Part shown: positions 44,780 through 54,218 of the stretch, in pieces
Layout of the letters: each line of letters opens with the position of its first letter
How positions within the stretch are numbered: the stretch's first letter is position 1
The notes under the pieces: generated by a model
Seen by the model: only the letters and a program-made list of their open reading frames with translations
What the model was told of the DNA's origin: nothing
Databases searched by the model: none
Position numbers and translations under genes: made by a program
Assembly (NCBI RefSeq): GCF_001610835.1
Contig: NZ_CP011270.1
Span: forward strand, 6,466,001 to 6,530,000
Reading direction: 5' to 3'
DNA from: Planctomyces sp. SH-PL14
GTDB taxonomy: Bacteria > Planctomycetota > Planctomycetia > Planctomycetales > Planctomycetaceae
Length of the DNA stretch: 64,000 nucleotides

Positions 44780-45454
44780 ATGATTCAGAAAGTCTTGGCT
44801 GGCGTTGCCGTCACTGTGTTTGCCCTGTCGGCCGCTATCGGCTTCGGCGAGGACATCGACCGAGGCTCCGTGCAACCGATCAATGTGTCTGTCACCTCGG
44901 AAGCGGTCGATGGGAGAAACGTGATTTGTGTCGTCAAAGACCCGGGCGTGAAAGAGTTCGACTCGGCGACGTTTGCGAGGCTCAAGGGTGTGACCTTCAA
45001 GAACGGCACAATCAAGGCGAGAGTCATGAGTCGGCTGGCGAAAGATGCTCCCGACTTCGCGAGGGGCTTCATCGGCATTGCCTTCCGGATCGGCGACGAC
45101 AACTCCAAGTTCGAGTGCATCTACGTCCGGCCAGGGAACGCACGGGTCGACGATCAGGTACGTCGGAACCATTCGATTCAATACTTTGCCTACCCGGACT
45201 TCAAATTCCAGCGTCTGCGGAAAGAGTCGCCGGAGAAGTACGAGTCCTACGCGGACATGGGGCTGAACGAGTGGATTGACTTGAAGATCGTCGTGAAGGG
45301 GGCCGAGGCGAAACTGTATGTCAACGGCGCGGCTCAACCGGCGATCGTGGTGACGGACCTGAAGCTTGGCGACGCTGCGGACGGCGGCGTCGGTCTGTTT
45401 GTCGACGTGGGGACGGAAGGCCTCTTTTCCGACGTCATAGTCGAGACCAACTAG
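44780..45454 (+). CDS. Secreted hypothetical protein, LamG/concanavalin-like fold possible
   Basis: 224 aa. The signal peptide is MIQKVLAGVAVTVFALSAA with cleavage near GFG. The mature part is beta-rich, with F-K-N-G-T-I-K-A-R and G-F-I-G-I-A-F-R-I-G-D-D-N-S-K-F, then N-E-W-I-D-L-K-I-V-V-K-G and A-K-L-Y-V-N-G, the order seen in DUF1080/laminin-G-like sandwich domains. No catalytic residues are recognised. GAGG before ATG 44780. A UUCG-loop terminator follows. Confidence 0.72.
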   Translation: MIQKVLAGVAVTVFALSAAIGFGEDIDRGSVQPINVSVTSEAVDGRNVICVVKDPGVKEFDSATFARLKGVTFKNGTIKARVMSRLAKDAPDFARGFIGIAFRIGDDNSKFECIYVRPGNARVDDQVRRNHSIQYFAYPDFKFQRLRKESPEKYESYADMGLNEWIDLKIVVKGAEAKLYVNGAAQPAIVVTDLKLGDAADGGVGLFVDVGTEGLFSDVIVETN

Positions 45455-45470
45455 AGAGTCCTACTTTCCA

Positions 45471-45492
45471 AAACCCCGCTTCGGCGGGGTTT
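45471..45492 (+). terminator. Intrinsic terminator of the secreted hypothetical gene
   Basis: 9-bp stem AAACCCCGC/GCGGGGTTT with a TTCG tetraloop, followed by CTTTCTT, 16 bp after the stop. Confidence 0.9.
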
Positions 45493-45552
45493 CTTTCTTG
45501 GTGGCCCAGGCGTTGCGATTTGTAAGGATGTCACCGACAGCTGTCGTGGCCC

Positions 45553-46071
45553 TCAAAAATCGTCACGTGGCGAGGGATGCCACGCATTCGGCCCGACGAC
45601 GTGGACCATCAGAGACGGAGGCGGCCCATCCACGATCCAGTCTCGCCATTCTGCGGGGCCGATTTCCGCAGCGGCAGCGACAGGAATGACGCTGACACCT
45701 CGGTAGATCAGCTCACGACCCACTAAGTGGGTGCCCCAATGCGATTGGAAGTACGGGATTCCCTCCGCCCAGTCCGCCGTAAGAAACTGGACTCTTTCCT
45801 GTTGAGTGAACGAACGGCTGAGGACGATTCGCCCTTCAGCGACCTCTTCGACGCAGCCCGTGACACATTGCGAGCTTCCATCCGCACCGGTGACCCGAAT
45901 TGAGACCCTCTCGGTGGGCACAAGGTCCTCAACAAGGATCGTTTCCTCGAAAGGCGGCTGCGTTTCAACACGCTGCTCTGTCGCGAAGTGATTCAGCACG
46001 GCTGAACCCCATTCGCCAGCGGGAATAACAGCAGACCAAGCGACCGCCGCCAGGGCGAGTTCCTGCAGCAT
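45553..46071 (-). CDS. Hypothetical protein with N-terminal hydrophobic segment
   Basis: 172 aa. The start ATG 46071 has a GGGAGGT 10 bp upstream, which decides it over the earlier in-frame ATG 46119. The N-terminus (MLQELALAAVAWSAVIPAGE) may be a signal or anchor. The body has E-E-V-A-E-G-R-I-V-L-S-R-S-F and P-Y-F-Q-S-H-W-G-T-H-L-V segments with no recognised family. Neighbours give no clue. Confidence 0.65.
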   Translation of the reverse strand: MLQELALAAVAWSAVIPAGEWGSAVLNHFATEQRVETQPPFEETILVEDLVPTERVSIRVTGADGSSQCVTGCVEEVAEGRIVLSRSFTQQERVQFLTADWAEGIPYFQSHWGTHLVGRELIYRGVSVIPVAAAAEIGPAEWRDWIVDGPPPSLMVHVVGPNAWHPSPRDDF

Positions 46072-46292
46072 GTGACCGGACCTCCCGTGCGAATCCATAA
46101 GACCTGCAGTAAGCATCAACCGCGTACGCTAGGTCGCGCGGGAGGCGCAAGACAACGCTGATTCGCGGTCCCTGTTCGTCCAGAGTTGACGAAGCTTGAA
46201 AACGCCGGCACCGGATACTCGGCAGGTCGGGGGCGAATCCAACGAAAAGCCTGTTACACGAGGAGAAACGCTGCCCATCTGAACGAAGAAAA

Positions 46293-46366
46293 TACCCCCG
46301 ACAGGAGTCGAACCTGTGGCCTCCCATTTAGGAAACGGGCGCTCTATCCTACTGAGCTACGGGGGC
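46293..46366 (-). tRNA. tRNA-Arg (anticodon CCU)
   Basis: On the minus strand the acceptor GCCCCCG pairs with CGGGGGT, followed by discriminator A. D-arm GCTC...GAGC; anticodon stem CCCGT/ATGGG around loop TTCCTAA gives CCT (plus-strand AGG at 46330-46332). T-arm ACAGG TTCGACT CCTGT. CCA is not encoded. Reads AGG codons. Confidence 0.95.
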
Positions 46367-46712
46367 ATGCCTCAGCGAGGCATCCGGCGGAAGTTCCGCC
46401 GCGGGAGGATCTCCTGCGGGGTGCCGGCGGAGGGCATGATACCAGCGGGACGCAAAGATGCGAGAACCCGCGTCGCGAGTGAAGGTTCGCGGATTTCCGC
46501 GGCTGTGAACGCGCCGCCTGGAGCGGCCGGCGGGCTCAATCGTGTCTCTTGCGGCCCCGGGCGGACGGTGGCCGAAGAAGATCACTTTCGCGACAGACCG
46601 TTCGATTTCTTCGCCTGCACGGTTTCTTCGCGCCGATAAAGCTGGACAGGCCGGTAACGATCAAGCGGGGTCGTTCGACCGGCCAAATCTGCCGTCGCCC
46701 AGTGAGGGGGGC
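46367..46712. other. Intergenic region, no gene seen
   Basis: Frames covering it in several directions are overlapping shadows without start-site support. It separates the tRNA gene from the hydrolase gene. Confidence 0.5.
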
Positions 46713-47663
46713 ATGGCGTCGAAGGAGTCGCCGCGCATGATGCCTCGGGATCTTCCCGTTGCACGGACCGATTCGGTGGTCCCCGCCGCCGACGGAACTG
46801 CGCTCTACCTGCGCTGCTACGCACCGGAAGAACGTTCGCCCGACCGCACGCTGGTGATCGTCCACGGGACGGGGGAGCACGGCGACAGGTACGACCGGTT
46901 CGCCCGAATGGCGGCCGGCCGCGGCTGGTCGGTAGTCGCCGGGGATCTTCGTGGTCACGGCCGGTCCGGGGGGACGCCGACGCACCTGCAGCGGTTTGAG
47001 CAGTACCTTGAGGACCTCGACGTCGTTCTGGCGCACATCGGGGCGATTCCCGACCGGACGGTCCTGGTGGCCCACAGCATGGGGGGGCTGACGGGGATCC
47101 GCTATGCCCAGACCCGGCCCGACCGCATCGGCGCCCTCGTGGCCCTTTCACCCCTGCTGGCGATGGGGCTGCGTGTTCCGCCGCTCAAAATTCTGCTCGG
47201 CAAGCTTTGCCTGGCGGTCGCCCCGACGGCGCGGTTCCGCAGCCCGATCCAGTCGTCTCAGGTGACGCGCTGTCACGAGGCCCGCCGCGCCCGCGACAAG
47301 GATCCCTTGCGGCATCGAACGGTCACCGCGAGCTGGTACTTCCGGGTCCAGGAGGCGGTTGAGGAGGCTTGGGAGGCAGCCGGGGCGATGACGACTCCGC
47401 TGCTGCTGCTCCAGGGGGAACGGGACGAGGTGGTCTGTCCGAACGCTCCGCTGCGGTGGTATCCGCAGGTCGCCGCGCACGACAAGAGTCTGCTGACGCT
47501 CCGCGACCATCTCCACGAGCTGCTGACGGAGCCGGACTGGTACCATACGGCGAAGCTGATCCTCGACTGGCTGGAGGTCCGAATGCCGCTCGAGCGGGCG
47601 ACGATCCCGTTTCCGGTGGCGGTGACGAACCGGATGATCGAGCCGGTCCGCCGCGCGGCGTGA
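46713..47663 (+). CDS. Alpha/beta hydrolase (monoacylglycerol-lipase-like)
   Basis: 316 aa. The oxyanion-region strand is TLVIVHGTGEHGDRYDRFA and the nucleophile elbow is VAHSMGGLTG (Ser). The candidate acid is Asp in LQGERDEVVC and the His is in LRDHLHELL. The G-x-G-E-H-x-x-R-Y pattern and DLRGHGRS fit the serine aminopeptidase S33/monoglyceride-lipase group. ATG 46713 is preceded by GTGAGGGGGGC; the longer frame upstream is rejected. Monocistronic, convergent with repeat copy 9. Confidence 0.85.
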   Translation: MASKESPRMMPRDLPVARTDSVVPAADGTALYLRCYAPEERSPDRTLVIVHGTGEHGDRYDRFARMAAGRGWSVVAGDLRGHGRSGGTPTHLQRFEQYLEDLDVVLAHIGAIPDRTVLVAHSMGGLTGIRYAQTRPDRIGALVALSPLLAMGLRVPPLKILLGKLCLAVAPTARFRSPIQSSQVTRCHEARRARDKDPLRHRTVTASWYFRVQEAVEEAWEAAGAMTTPLLLLQGERDEVVCPNAPLRWYPQVAAHDKSLLTLRDHLHELLTEPDWYHTAKLILDWLEVRMPLERATIPFPVAVTNRMIEPVRRAA

Positions 47664-47789
47664 TTCTCTCTGTGGCGATCTGTGGCCCGAATCGATTTTT
47701 TAGCCGCAGATGAACACGGATTAGAGCTGGGGGTATTCGTCGAACGGTGGTCGTTCGAGGAGTGAGTCTGACCACGGTGTCTCGAACCA

Positions 47790-48112
47790 CGTCCTTGCCG
47801 GCGCGGCTCTGCTCGCTCAAACCCAACGTGCGACGGCAGCCTGGGGGTCAAGGGGGTCACCCCTTGCCGCCGGAGGCACTTCTATGAGGAACCGTGGTAC
47901 ACGACGAATGTCCCCTTTGTGGTACCGACCTTGAGGACTCTCTCAAACCGCACCGCTGGCTTTGCAATCCTCGCGGGTTGGTGAGGGGGCATCCGACACG
48001 TTGTTCGCGCTCGGATACGCACTCCTTCCGACAGTTTCCGACGAGACGGCCTCCGGCGGGCAAAGGGGCGTTGCCCCTCTGCACTCCCCACCAGGGTGCC
48101 CCTGGACCCGGT
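47790..48112 (-). repeat. Dispersed intergenic element, copy 9 (reverse)
   Basis: Between the convergent hydrolase (stop 47663) and esterase (stop at 48204) genes. The first hairpin reads AGGGGGTCACCCCTTG. Bases 47664-47789 contain an AGCCGCAGATGAACACGG remnant, and 48113-48203 show nothing. Confidence 0.92.
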
Positions 48113-48203
48113 GAGGCTATGCACTGGGGCATCCGTCAGCCGGCACACCACTCCTCCGACCGCCATCCAGCGAACGCACCCAATCAGAGCCAGTCGCGCG
48201 GAG

Positions 48204-49478
48204 TCAGTCCTGCTTGACCGGGGCGGGAGGCTTGAGCTCGATGTGTTCCGTGCTCACGACACAGTTGCGATCGTCGAAGAGATTGAGGTAGGCGACCGTG
48301 GCGGCGGCCGGGATGGCCGCTGAGGCTCGCTTGCCGGCGGCGTCGAGGGTTGCCGCGGCCGCTTCCCACTTGCGGTCCTTCCAGGCCCCGCTGTCGCTGG
48401 TGAAACAGAGCTCCGCCTTGGCGATCGGCTGCGCGGCTTCGAACTCACACCACAGTTCCGTCTCGGTCCGGCCCTGCTTCGCGATCCGGGCAAGGGGAGC
48501 GCCGCCGGTCAGGATCTGGTTGGCGAAGGCGTGGATCTCCTCGGGATTCTCTCCCGCCGCTCCGTGCCCATGCGGCATCCGGATTCGCAGACAGAGCGTC
48601 CGGTCGGCCTCCGGCAGGCGATACGACTTCTGCCAGGAGTCCATCGGGTAGGCGAAGTCGTTCGTCCCGTTGACCCACAGGAACGGCATCTTCGCCTTGG
48701 GGAGATAGTGTGACGGATCCCACTGCTTGAGCCACAGGGCGGACTTCTCAGGGCCGATCATCTCCAACCGGCCCAGCCAGGCGGAATTGTCCCCCAGGAA
48801 GCCGCAGCCATAGACCGGGACGGCGAACCGGAATCGGGAGTCGACCCCCGAGACGACCGAGGTCATGTAGCCCCCCCACGAGATCCCGGTCATGCCGATC
48901 CGCTCGGAGTCGACATCGGGATGCGCGCGGAGCAGCGTGTGGCCGAGCGCGACGGCGCTGACGGCGTGGTACGTCCACTGGTCTTCGACCGGGGAGTCGA
49001 GCTGTCCGAAGCTGGCGTCCCAACCCGGGGGGCCGCCATGCTCGTGCCGCTCCCATTTGCCGTAGCTCCCGATCGGCACGCAGCCGCACAGGTCCATCGC
49101 GATCGCGGCGTACCCGCGGCCGTTCCAGAGCTTGACCCAGCGGTCGAACGCCGTCCCGCCGCCGCCATGGATCAGGACGATCCCCGGAACCTTCCCGGTG
49201 GCTTCGCCCGCTTTCGGCTTCGGGACTCCGCGGTAGGCAAAGATCCGCGTCGGTTTCCCCTGAAGCTTCGGACCGGCGTAGAAGAAGGTCTCGACCCCTT
49301 CGACTTCGAGCTCCTTGGCGGGAAAGACTTCGGGAACGACGGAGAGAGCCTTGAGATCGAAGGCCACGCCCCCCGGCAGGGGAGTCGCCGCGGTCTCCTG
49401 ACCGGAGGCCGGCGTCCGGGCCGCGCCGGTCGCCAGGAGCAGGCCAAGGACGAGGGACCGCAACAGGGCTCGCAGCAT
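48204..49478 (-). CDS. Secreted alpha/beta hydrolase (acetyl-xylan-esterase/dienelactone-hydrolase-like)
   Basis: 424 aa. The signal peptide is MLRALLRSLVLGLLLATGAA with cleavage near SGQ. The strand-turn PGIVLIHGGGGTAFDRWVK precedes the nucleophile GISWGGYMTS (Ser). Acid Asp is possible in NGTNDFAYP and His in MPHGHG. A C-terminal 100-residue beta extension follows. The family includes cephalosporin-C deacetylase/acetyl-xylan-esterase-like enzymes, so polysaccharide deacetylation is one option. GAGAGG before ATG 49478. The neighbouring ABC ATPase is on the same strand but 59 bp downstream. Confidence 0.83.
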   Translation of the reverse strand: MLRALLRSLVLGLLLATGAARTPASGQETAATPLPGGVAFDLKALSVVPEVFPAKELEVEGVETFFYAGPKLQGKPTRIFAYRGVPKPKAGEATGKVPGIVLIHGGGGTAFDRWVKLWNGRGYAAIAMDLCGCVPIGSYGKWERHEHGGPPGWDASFGQLDSPVEDQWTYHAVSAVALGHTLLRAHPDVDSERIGMTGISWGGYMTSVVSGVDSRFRFAVPVYGCGFLGDNSAWLGRLEMIGPEKSALWLKQWDPSHYLPKAKMPFLWVNGTNDFAYPMDSWQKSYRLPEADRTLCLRIRMPHGHGAAGENPEEIHAFANQILTGGAPLARIAKQGRTETELWCEFEAAQPIAKAELCFTSDSGAWKDRKWEAAAATLDAAGKRASAAIPAAATVAYLNLFDDRNCVVSTEHIELKPPAPVKQD

Positions 49479-49537
49479 GGGGGCCTCTCGATGCCGGTTT
49501 CCGCGGGGCGGAGCAGGGGACTAGACCGCCAGATGGG

Positions 49538-50281
49538 TCAGTTCAGCGACGACTGGGCGAGCAGCTTGCGGGTCGTTTCCGTCTGCGGCGAACCGAAGAT
49601 CTGCTCGGGTGGCCCCGATTCGGCCACCCGTCCCGCTTCCATGACGTGGACCCGATGGCCGACCGCGCGGGCGAACCCCATGGCATGCGTGACGACGATC
49701 ATCGTCTGGCCGCTCTTGGCGAGGTCCGAGATCACGCCGACGACTTCGGCGGTCGACCGCGGGTCGAGGGCGCTCGTCGGCTCGTCGAACAGGATCACTT
49801 CGGGCTTCATCGCCAGGGCCCGGGCGATCGCCGCCCGCTGCTGCTGGCCGCCCGAGAGGGCTCCCGGCATCTCGTGGATCTTTTCGATCATCCCCACCCG
49901 CTCCAGTAGGGCTTCCGCCTCGGGGACGACTTCCTTGCGGGGCCGGCCGAGAACATGAACCGGGGCCTCGAGGATGTTGTCGAGGACGCTGCGGTGCGGG
50001 AAGAGGTGGAACTGCTGGAAGACCATCCCGACCCGCTTGCGGATGGCGGTCAGCGAGGTATCGCGGTTCGGGTCGCTGGCGGGGCCGAGCGTGATCTCAT
50101 CGACCTGGATCGCCCCGTCGTCGAACGTCTCGAGGCCGTTGATCGTTCGCAGGAGTGTGCTCTTGCCCCCGCCCGACGGGCCAAGCAGGACGCAGACTTC
50201 GCCCTTGGCCACTTCCAGCGAGACTCCCCGCAGCACATGGTTTCCGGCGAAACGTTTATGAATGTTCCGGAGGGAGATCAT
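49538..50281 (-). CDS. ABC transporter ATP-binding protein, polar-amino-acid (GlnQ) type
   Basis: 247 aa cytoplasmic ATPase. Walker A LGPSGGGKST, Q-loop VFQQFHLFPH, signature LSGGQQQRAAIARAL, Walker B VILFDEPTSALD and H-loop VVTHAMGF are all present, and the family-typical A-x-x-x-A-L-x-x-V-G is present. It would energise amino-acid uptake, but no permease or binding protein gene is adjacent in this window. ATG 50281 starts the domain; the frame upstream is non-coding. Confidence 0.9.
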   Translation of the reverse strand: MISLRNIHKRFAGNHVLRGVSLEVAKGEVCVLLGPSGGGKSTLLRTINGLETFDDGAIQVDEITLGPASDPNRDTSLTAIRKRVGMVFQQFHLFPHRSVLDNILEAPVHVLGRPRKEVVPEAEALLERVGMIEKIHEMPGALSGGQQQRAAIARALAMKPEVILFDEPTSALDPRSTAEVVGVISDLAKSGQTMIVVTHAMGFARAVGHRVHVMEAGRVAESGPPEQIFGSPQTETTRKLLAQSSLN

Positions 50282-50511
50282 GAAGGGCTCTGGGGGACAA
50301 CCGAATCTCCGGAGCCGCAAAGAGTTCCGGAAATGCCTGGTGCAACGGGCCGGGAAGGAGTCGCTCCCGGACCGAACCTTTTTGCGGAGCGCCGGTCCAA
50401 CGTTCGCCCTGCCGCTCGTTCGAGAGGCGAGGCGGCAGAACGCGGGCCGGAAGTGTAACCTGTCCCGCTGCGCCGCGTGAATGCGTTGGCCTGACATTCT
50501 GAAAGGGAGTG

Positions 50512-51954
50512 ATGATGCCAACGCCGACCGCCTCGCAACGGCCCCCCGCGACACCGGGGACGCAGGCTCCGCCCGTGTCCCGGCCAGCGATCCCCTGGTC
50601 TGTCTGGAAGACCGAAGTCCGCGAGACCCTGATCCTGGGGGGCCCGGTCGTCGGCACGCAGCTCGCCCAGATCCTGCTCAGCGCGACTGACACCGTCATG
50701 GCGGGTCGGCTGGGGGCGGCGGACCTGGCCTCCGTCGCGCTCGGGGGCGGGGTGTTCTATCCGCTCTGCCTCTACGGAATGGGGGTTCTGATGTCGGTCA
50801 GTCCGACGGTCTCCCAGCTCTACGGGGCCGGACGGCACGACGAGATCGGCCGGCAGCTTCACCAGGGGCTGTGGGTGGCGCTCGTGCTGGGGGTGTTCAC
50901 AGCGGGCGCGGCGCAGTTCTGCGAGCCGATCTTCCACGCTTTGGACGTGAACGCCGACCTGATTCCGGGGGCGATGGGCTACCTCACGGCCATCGCGTGG
51001 GGCCTGCCGGCGATGTATTGCCAGATCGCCCTCCGGGGAATGAGCGACGGAGTATCGCGGACACGGCCGATGTTCTTCATCAGCCTCCTCAGTTTCCCGA
51101 TGAACGTCTTCGGCAACTGGGTCTTCATGTACGGCCACTTCGGCATGCCGCGACTCGGCGGCGTCGGCTGCGGTGTGGCGAGCGCCATCGTCCTGTGGCT
51201 GAACTTCTTCATGATGGCCAGCTGGGTCTATTTCTCCGGCGGGTATCGCCCTTACCGGGTCTTCGAGCGGTTCGAGTGGCCGCGGTGGGCCGACATCCGC
51301 AAGCTGCTCGCTCTCGGAACTCCGATCGGGGTCGGCCTGTTCATGGAATGCACGCTGTTTGCGGCCGGTGCCCTTCTCCTGGGCCGGTTCGGCGACACCG
51401 TGGTGGCGGCCCACCAGGCGGCGCTCAACGTCGCTTCCGTGACGTTCATGATTCCGCTGGGGATTTCGACCGCGGCCTCGATTCGCGTCGGGCAGGCCGT
51501 GGGCCGGCGGGATCCGGCGGCGGTCCGCCGCGCCGGGTTCACCGGCATCGGCCTGGCGGCCTTCATCATGCTGGGCTGCGCGACGCTCCTGGCGCTCGCG
51601 CCGGGACCCATCGCGCGGCTCTATTCGAGCGATCCGGCCGTCCTGACGCTGATGAGCCGGCTGCTGCTCTATGCCGCCGTGTTCCAGCTCTTCGACGGTT
51701 TCCAGGTGGCGTCGAACGCCTGCCTGCGGGGACTGAAGGACACCTCGGTCCCGGCGCTCATCACGGTGGTCGTCTACTGGGTGATCGGTGTTCCGGTCGC
51801 CTATTGGCTGGCGATCGGTCGGGGGCAGCAGGCGGACGGGATCTGGAGCGGGTTCATCGTGGCTCTCTTCCTGGCGGCTGTGCTGCTGACGATCCGGTTC
51901 GACCGGATCAGCCGGCGTTTCGCGTCTGCCGCGGGATCACCCGGCGAAAGCTGA
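50512..51954 (+). CDS. MATE family multidrug/Na+ efflux transporter (NorM-like)
   Basis: 480 aa, 12 TM helices in two MATE halves. Helix 1 contains GGPVVGTQLAQILLSATDTV (T-D-x-x-M family start), and FGDTVVAAHQAALNVASVTF is the second-half equivalent, with the M-I-P-L-G-I-S segment. It exports cationic drugs or toxins in exchange for Na+ or H+. GAAAGGGAG lies just before the ATG cluster, and 50512 is used. Divergent from the GlnQ-type gene. Confidence 0.9.
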   Translation: MMPTPTASQRPPATPGTQAPPVSRPAIPWSVWKTEVRETLILGGPVVGTQLAQILLSATDTVMAGRLGAADLASVALGGGVFYPLCLYGMGVLMSVSPTVSQLYGAGRHDEIGRQLHQGLWVALVLGVFTAGAAQFCEPIFHALDVNADLIPGAMGYLTAIAWGLPAMYCQIALRGMSDGVSRTRPMFFISLLSFPMNVFGNWVFMYGHFGMPRLGGVGCGVASAIVLWLNFFMMASWVYFSGGYRPYRVFERFEWPRWADIRKLLALGTPIGVGLFMECTLFAAGALLLGRFGDTVVAAHQAALNVASVTFMIPLGISTAASIRVGQAVGRRDPAAVRRAGFTGIGLAAFIMLGCATLLALAPGPIARLYSSDPAVLTLMSRLLLYAAVFQLFDGFQVASNACLRGLKDTSVPALITVVVYWVIGVPVAYWLAIGRGQQADGIWSGFIVALFLAAVLLTIRFDRISRRFASAAGSPGES

Positions 51955-52190
51955 CCGCCGGGGCTGGATTTCCGACGGAAGGGGAAGCCGATCGGCAACT
52001 TCGTTAGTGCCGTGCAAGTGGCACACTCGAAATAAGTTCCGTCCGATGCACGAAAACCGGAGCGGTCCGGGTGAACCTGGCAGGGAATCTGCTCGTTCTC
52101 CCCTCTGCGAGCCCGGGGCGATTCGCGAAAAGAATCGTTCCCGCGCCCTGAGAGGCGCGGATTGGATACCGGCCGGTTGTGGAGGCGGAG

Positions 52191-52655
52191 ATGCTGATCG
52201 CCAAGCTGTTTGAGTCGACTGCCGCGATGTGGTGGATGATCGGCGGCACCGTCGTGATGTTCTTGGGGACGTTGGCGTTGCTTCCCTGGATCGTCTGTCG
52301 GATGCCGGAGGACTACTTTGTTCGTCCCGAGCTGCCGATGGAGGACTGGTCGTGGAAGACGATCGCCGTCCGCCTCGCGCGGAATTTTGTCGGCGTGATC
52401 CTCATCCTCGCGGGGATCGCGATGCTCGTCCTTCCGGGGCAGGGGGTGCTGACCATTCTGGTCGGCCTCGCCTGCCTCAGTTTTCGCGGCAAGCGGAAGC
52501 TGATGCGGTGGTTCGTCTACCACAAGGGCGTGCTGCACGGCCTGAACTGGATCCGCCAGCGGCGAAATCTTCCGCCGTTCTGCAACGACACGGGCGACAT
52601 GGGGCTCCCGCATTGCCCCATGCCCAAGACTTCACAGGTGCCGGCGTCGCGGTGA
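52191..52655 (+). CDS. PGPGW-like small transmembrane protein
   Basis: 154 aa with two hydrophobic helices (MIGGTVVMFLGTLALLPWIV and FVGVILILAGIAMLVLPGQG). L-P-G-Q-G-V-L-T-I-L-V-G-L-A-C-L matches the PGPGW-family pattern LPGPGW with Gln for the second Pro. Function unknown. ATG 52191 is directly after GGAGGCGGAG, favouring it over an earlier GTG. Convergent with the DUF1501 gene. Confidence 0.75.
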   Translation: MLIAKLFESTAAMWWMIGGTVVMFLGTLALLPWIVCRMPEDYFVRPELPMEDWSWKTIAVRLARNFVGVILILAGIAMLVLPGQGVLTILVGLACLSFRGKRKLMRWFVYHKGVLHGLNWIRQRRNLPPFCNDTGDMGLPHCPMPKTSQVPASR

Positions 52656-52691
52656 CGGCGCGACGCTGATCCTCTTGCCTTGCGTCTCTTC

Positions 52692-54089
52692 CTACGTCAC
52701 CGCCGCGATGAGCTCACCCGGACTCACCGGGAACGGCCGGCCAACCATGTCGTGGATCTCGGTCGTCGGCGCGAAGCCGAGGCAGTGGAGGATCGTGGCG
52801 GTCAGGTCCTGCGGGCGGACGATCCCTTCCAGCGGATAGGCTCCCTGGGCGTCCGACGCGCCATGGACCACGCCGCCGCGGATGCCGCCGCCAGCGAGGG
52901 CCACAGAAAAGACGTGGCCCCAATGATCTCGTCCGCCTCGGCCGTTGAAGCGTGGCGTCCGGCCGAACTCGCTCAGGATGCAGACCAGCGTGTCATCGAG
53001 CATGCCGCGGTGTTCCAGGTCTTCGACGAGGGCCGAAGCGGCGAGGTCCGTCGGCGGCATGAGCACGGTCCGCAGCCGCTCGGTCTCCATCGTGTGGCTG
53101 TCCCAGCAGGGGGCATCGGACGGCTCGTCCGCTCCTCGAAACCAGTTCACATGAATGAAGGAGACTCCCGCTTCCGCGAGACGGCGGGCCAGGAGGACGC
53201 TCTGACCGAACTGAGTCCGTCCGTAACGGTCGCGGACCTCGGCCGGTTCGAGGCTGAGGTCGCAGGCGGCTCGGGCCCCCGCGGAGGAAAGGAGTTCGAA
53301 AGCCTGCCGCTGCTCGCGATCAAACCGCTCCATCGTCTGCTGGGCCGCGAGCGCGCGGAGCTGCTCGTCCATCTGGCTCAGGAGCGACCGACGCGAACCG
53401 AGCCGGTCGAGCGAGACATCGGCCGCGAGCCGGAAGTCGGGGACGTCGTAGTTCGCCGAGCCCGGCTCGCAGCGGAACAGCCACGGATTCGCCGCGTGCC
53501 CCAGGTAACCTGACTCCTGCCCCGGCCAGACCGACTGATCGGTATTGAAGATGTGATGCGGCAGCCGCACGGCGGGCGGGAGAAGCGGATGGCCGGACTG
53601 CAGGTGCTGGACGATTGCCGCCACATTGGGGCGGTCATTCGGGAAGCCGGGGTTGGCGTTCTCCGCGTTCATCGGGATGTGCGGGTGCCCCGTGAGCATG
53701 AAGTAGCCGCTCGACGAATGGGCGTTGTCATCCGTCACGACCGCCCGCAGGACCGCGAACCGGTCCATCAGCGATGCCAGCCGCGGGTATCCCTCGCCGA
53801 TCAGAAGGCCCGGGACGCTGGTTGCGATCGGAGCGATCTCTCCCCGAACTTCCGCCACTGCGTCGGGTTTGGGATCCCAGGTCGAATGCTGCGGTGGGCC
53901 CCCCATCAGGAAGAGGACGATGCACCGCTTGGCGCGGCCGAACGAGATCGAGCCGGTCTGTGCGAGAGCCGTCAGCGGTTGCGCCGCGGCAAGGCCCCCG
54001 GTCAGAAGCCCCAGTCCCCCGGCGCGAAGCAGGCTGCGGCGGGTGAGGCCGTCACACAATCCACCTGAGTGTGTCGAGATGTCGAGCAA
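52692..54089 (-). CDS. DUF1501 family TAT-exported protein
   Basis: 465 aa. A TAT signal TRRSLLRAGGLGLLTGGL near the N-terminus implies folded export. DUF1501 motifs: A-K-R-C-I-V-L-F-L-M-G-G-P-P-Q-H-S-T-W-D-P-K-P, ANPGFPNDRPN, and WDSHTMETERLR, with a late EFGRTPRFNGRGGRDHWG block. The fold is alkaline-phosphatase/sulfatase-like; the function is unknown, and the family is common in planctomycetes next to DUF1549/DUF1553 genes, which are absent here. The longer frame continues into repeat copy 10, so I place the start at TTG 54089 with GGGGAGA 6-7 bp upstream. No Leu-to-Met alternative is nearer. Confidence 0.85.
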   Translation of the reverse strand: MLDISTHSGGLCDGLTRRSLLRAGGLGLLTGGLAAAQPLTALAQTGSISFGRAKRCIVLFLMGGPPQHSTWDPKPDAVAEVRGEIAPIATSVPGLLIGEGYPRLASLMDRFAVLRAVVTDDNAHSSSGYFMLTGHPHIPMNAENANPGFPNDRPNVAAIVQHLQSGHPLLPPAVRLPHHIFNTDQSVWPGQESGYLGHAANPWLFRCEPGSANYDVPDFRLAADVSLDRLGSRRSLLSQMDEQLRALAAQQTMERFDREQRQAFELLSSAGARAACDLSLEPAEVRDRYGRTQFGQSVLLARRLAEAGVSFIHVNWFRGADEPSDAPCWDSHTMETERLRTVLMPPTDLAASALVEDLEHRGMLDDTLVCILSEFGRTPRFNGRGGRDHWGHVFSVALAGGGIRGGVVHGASDAQGAYPLEGIVRPQDLTATILHCLGFAPTTEIHDMVGRPFPVSPGELIAAVT

Positions 54090-54218
54090 CGACGGTCTCC
54101 CCGGCGCCAGTGAGACAAGCGACGCATTGTCGGTGGCTGATGCGTTTGTCGCAAGTGGATTCGGGGGCCGTGCACGCAGAGGGCATGTCGTGTGGCGTGG
54201 AGGCGGATGAAGGATCCA

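Noticed and set aside
47690-47725. AGCCGCAGATGAACACGG short repeat
   Set aside because: Resembles a common dispersed short-unit repeat, but only one degenerate unit is present.
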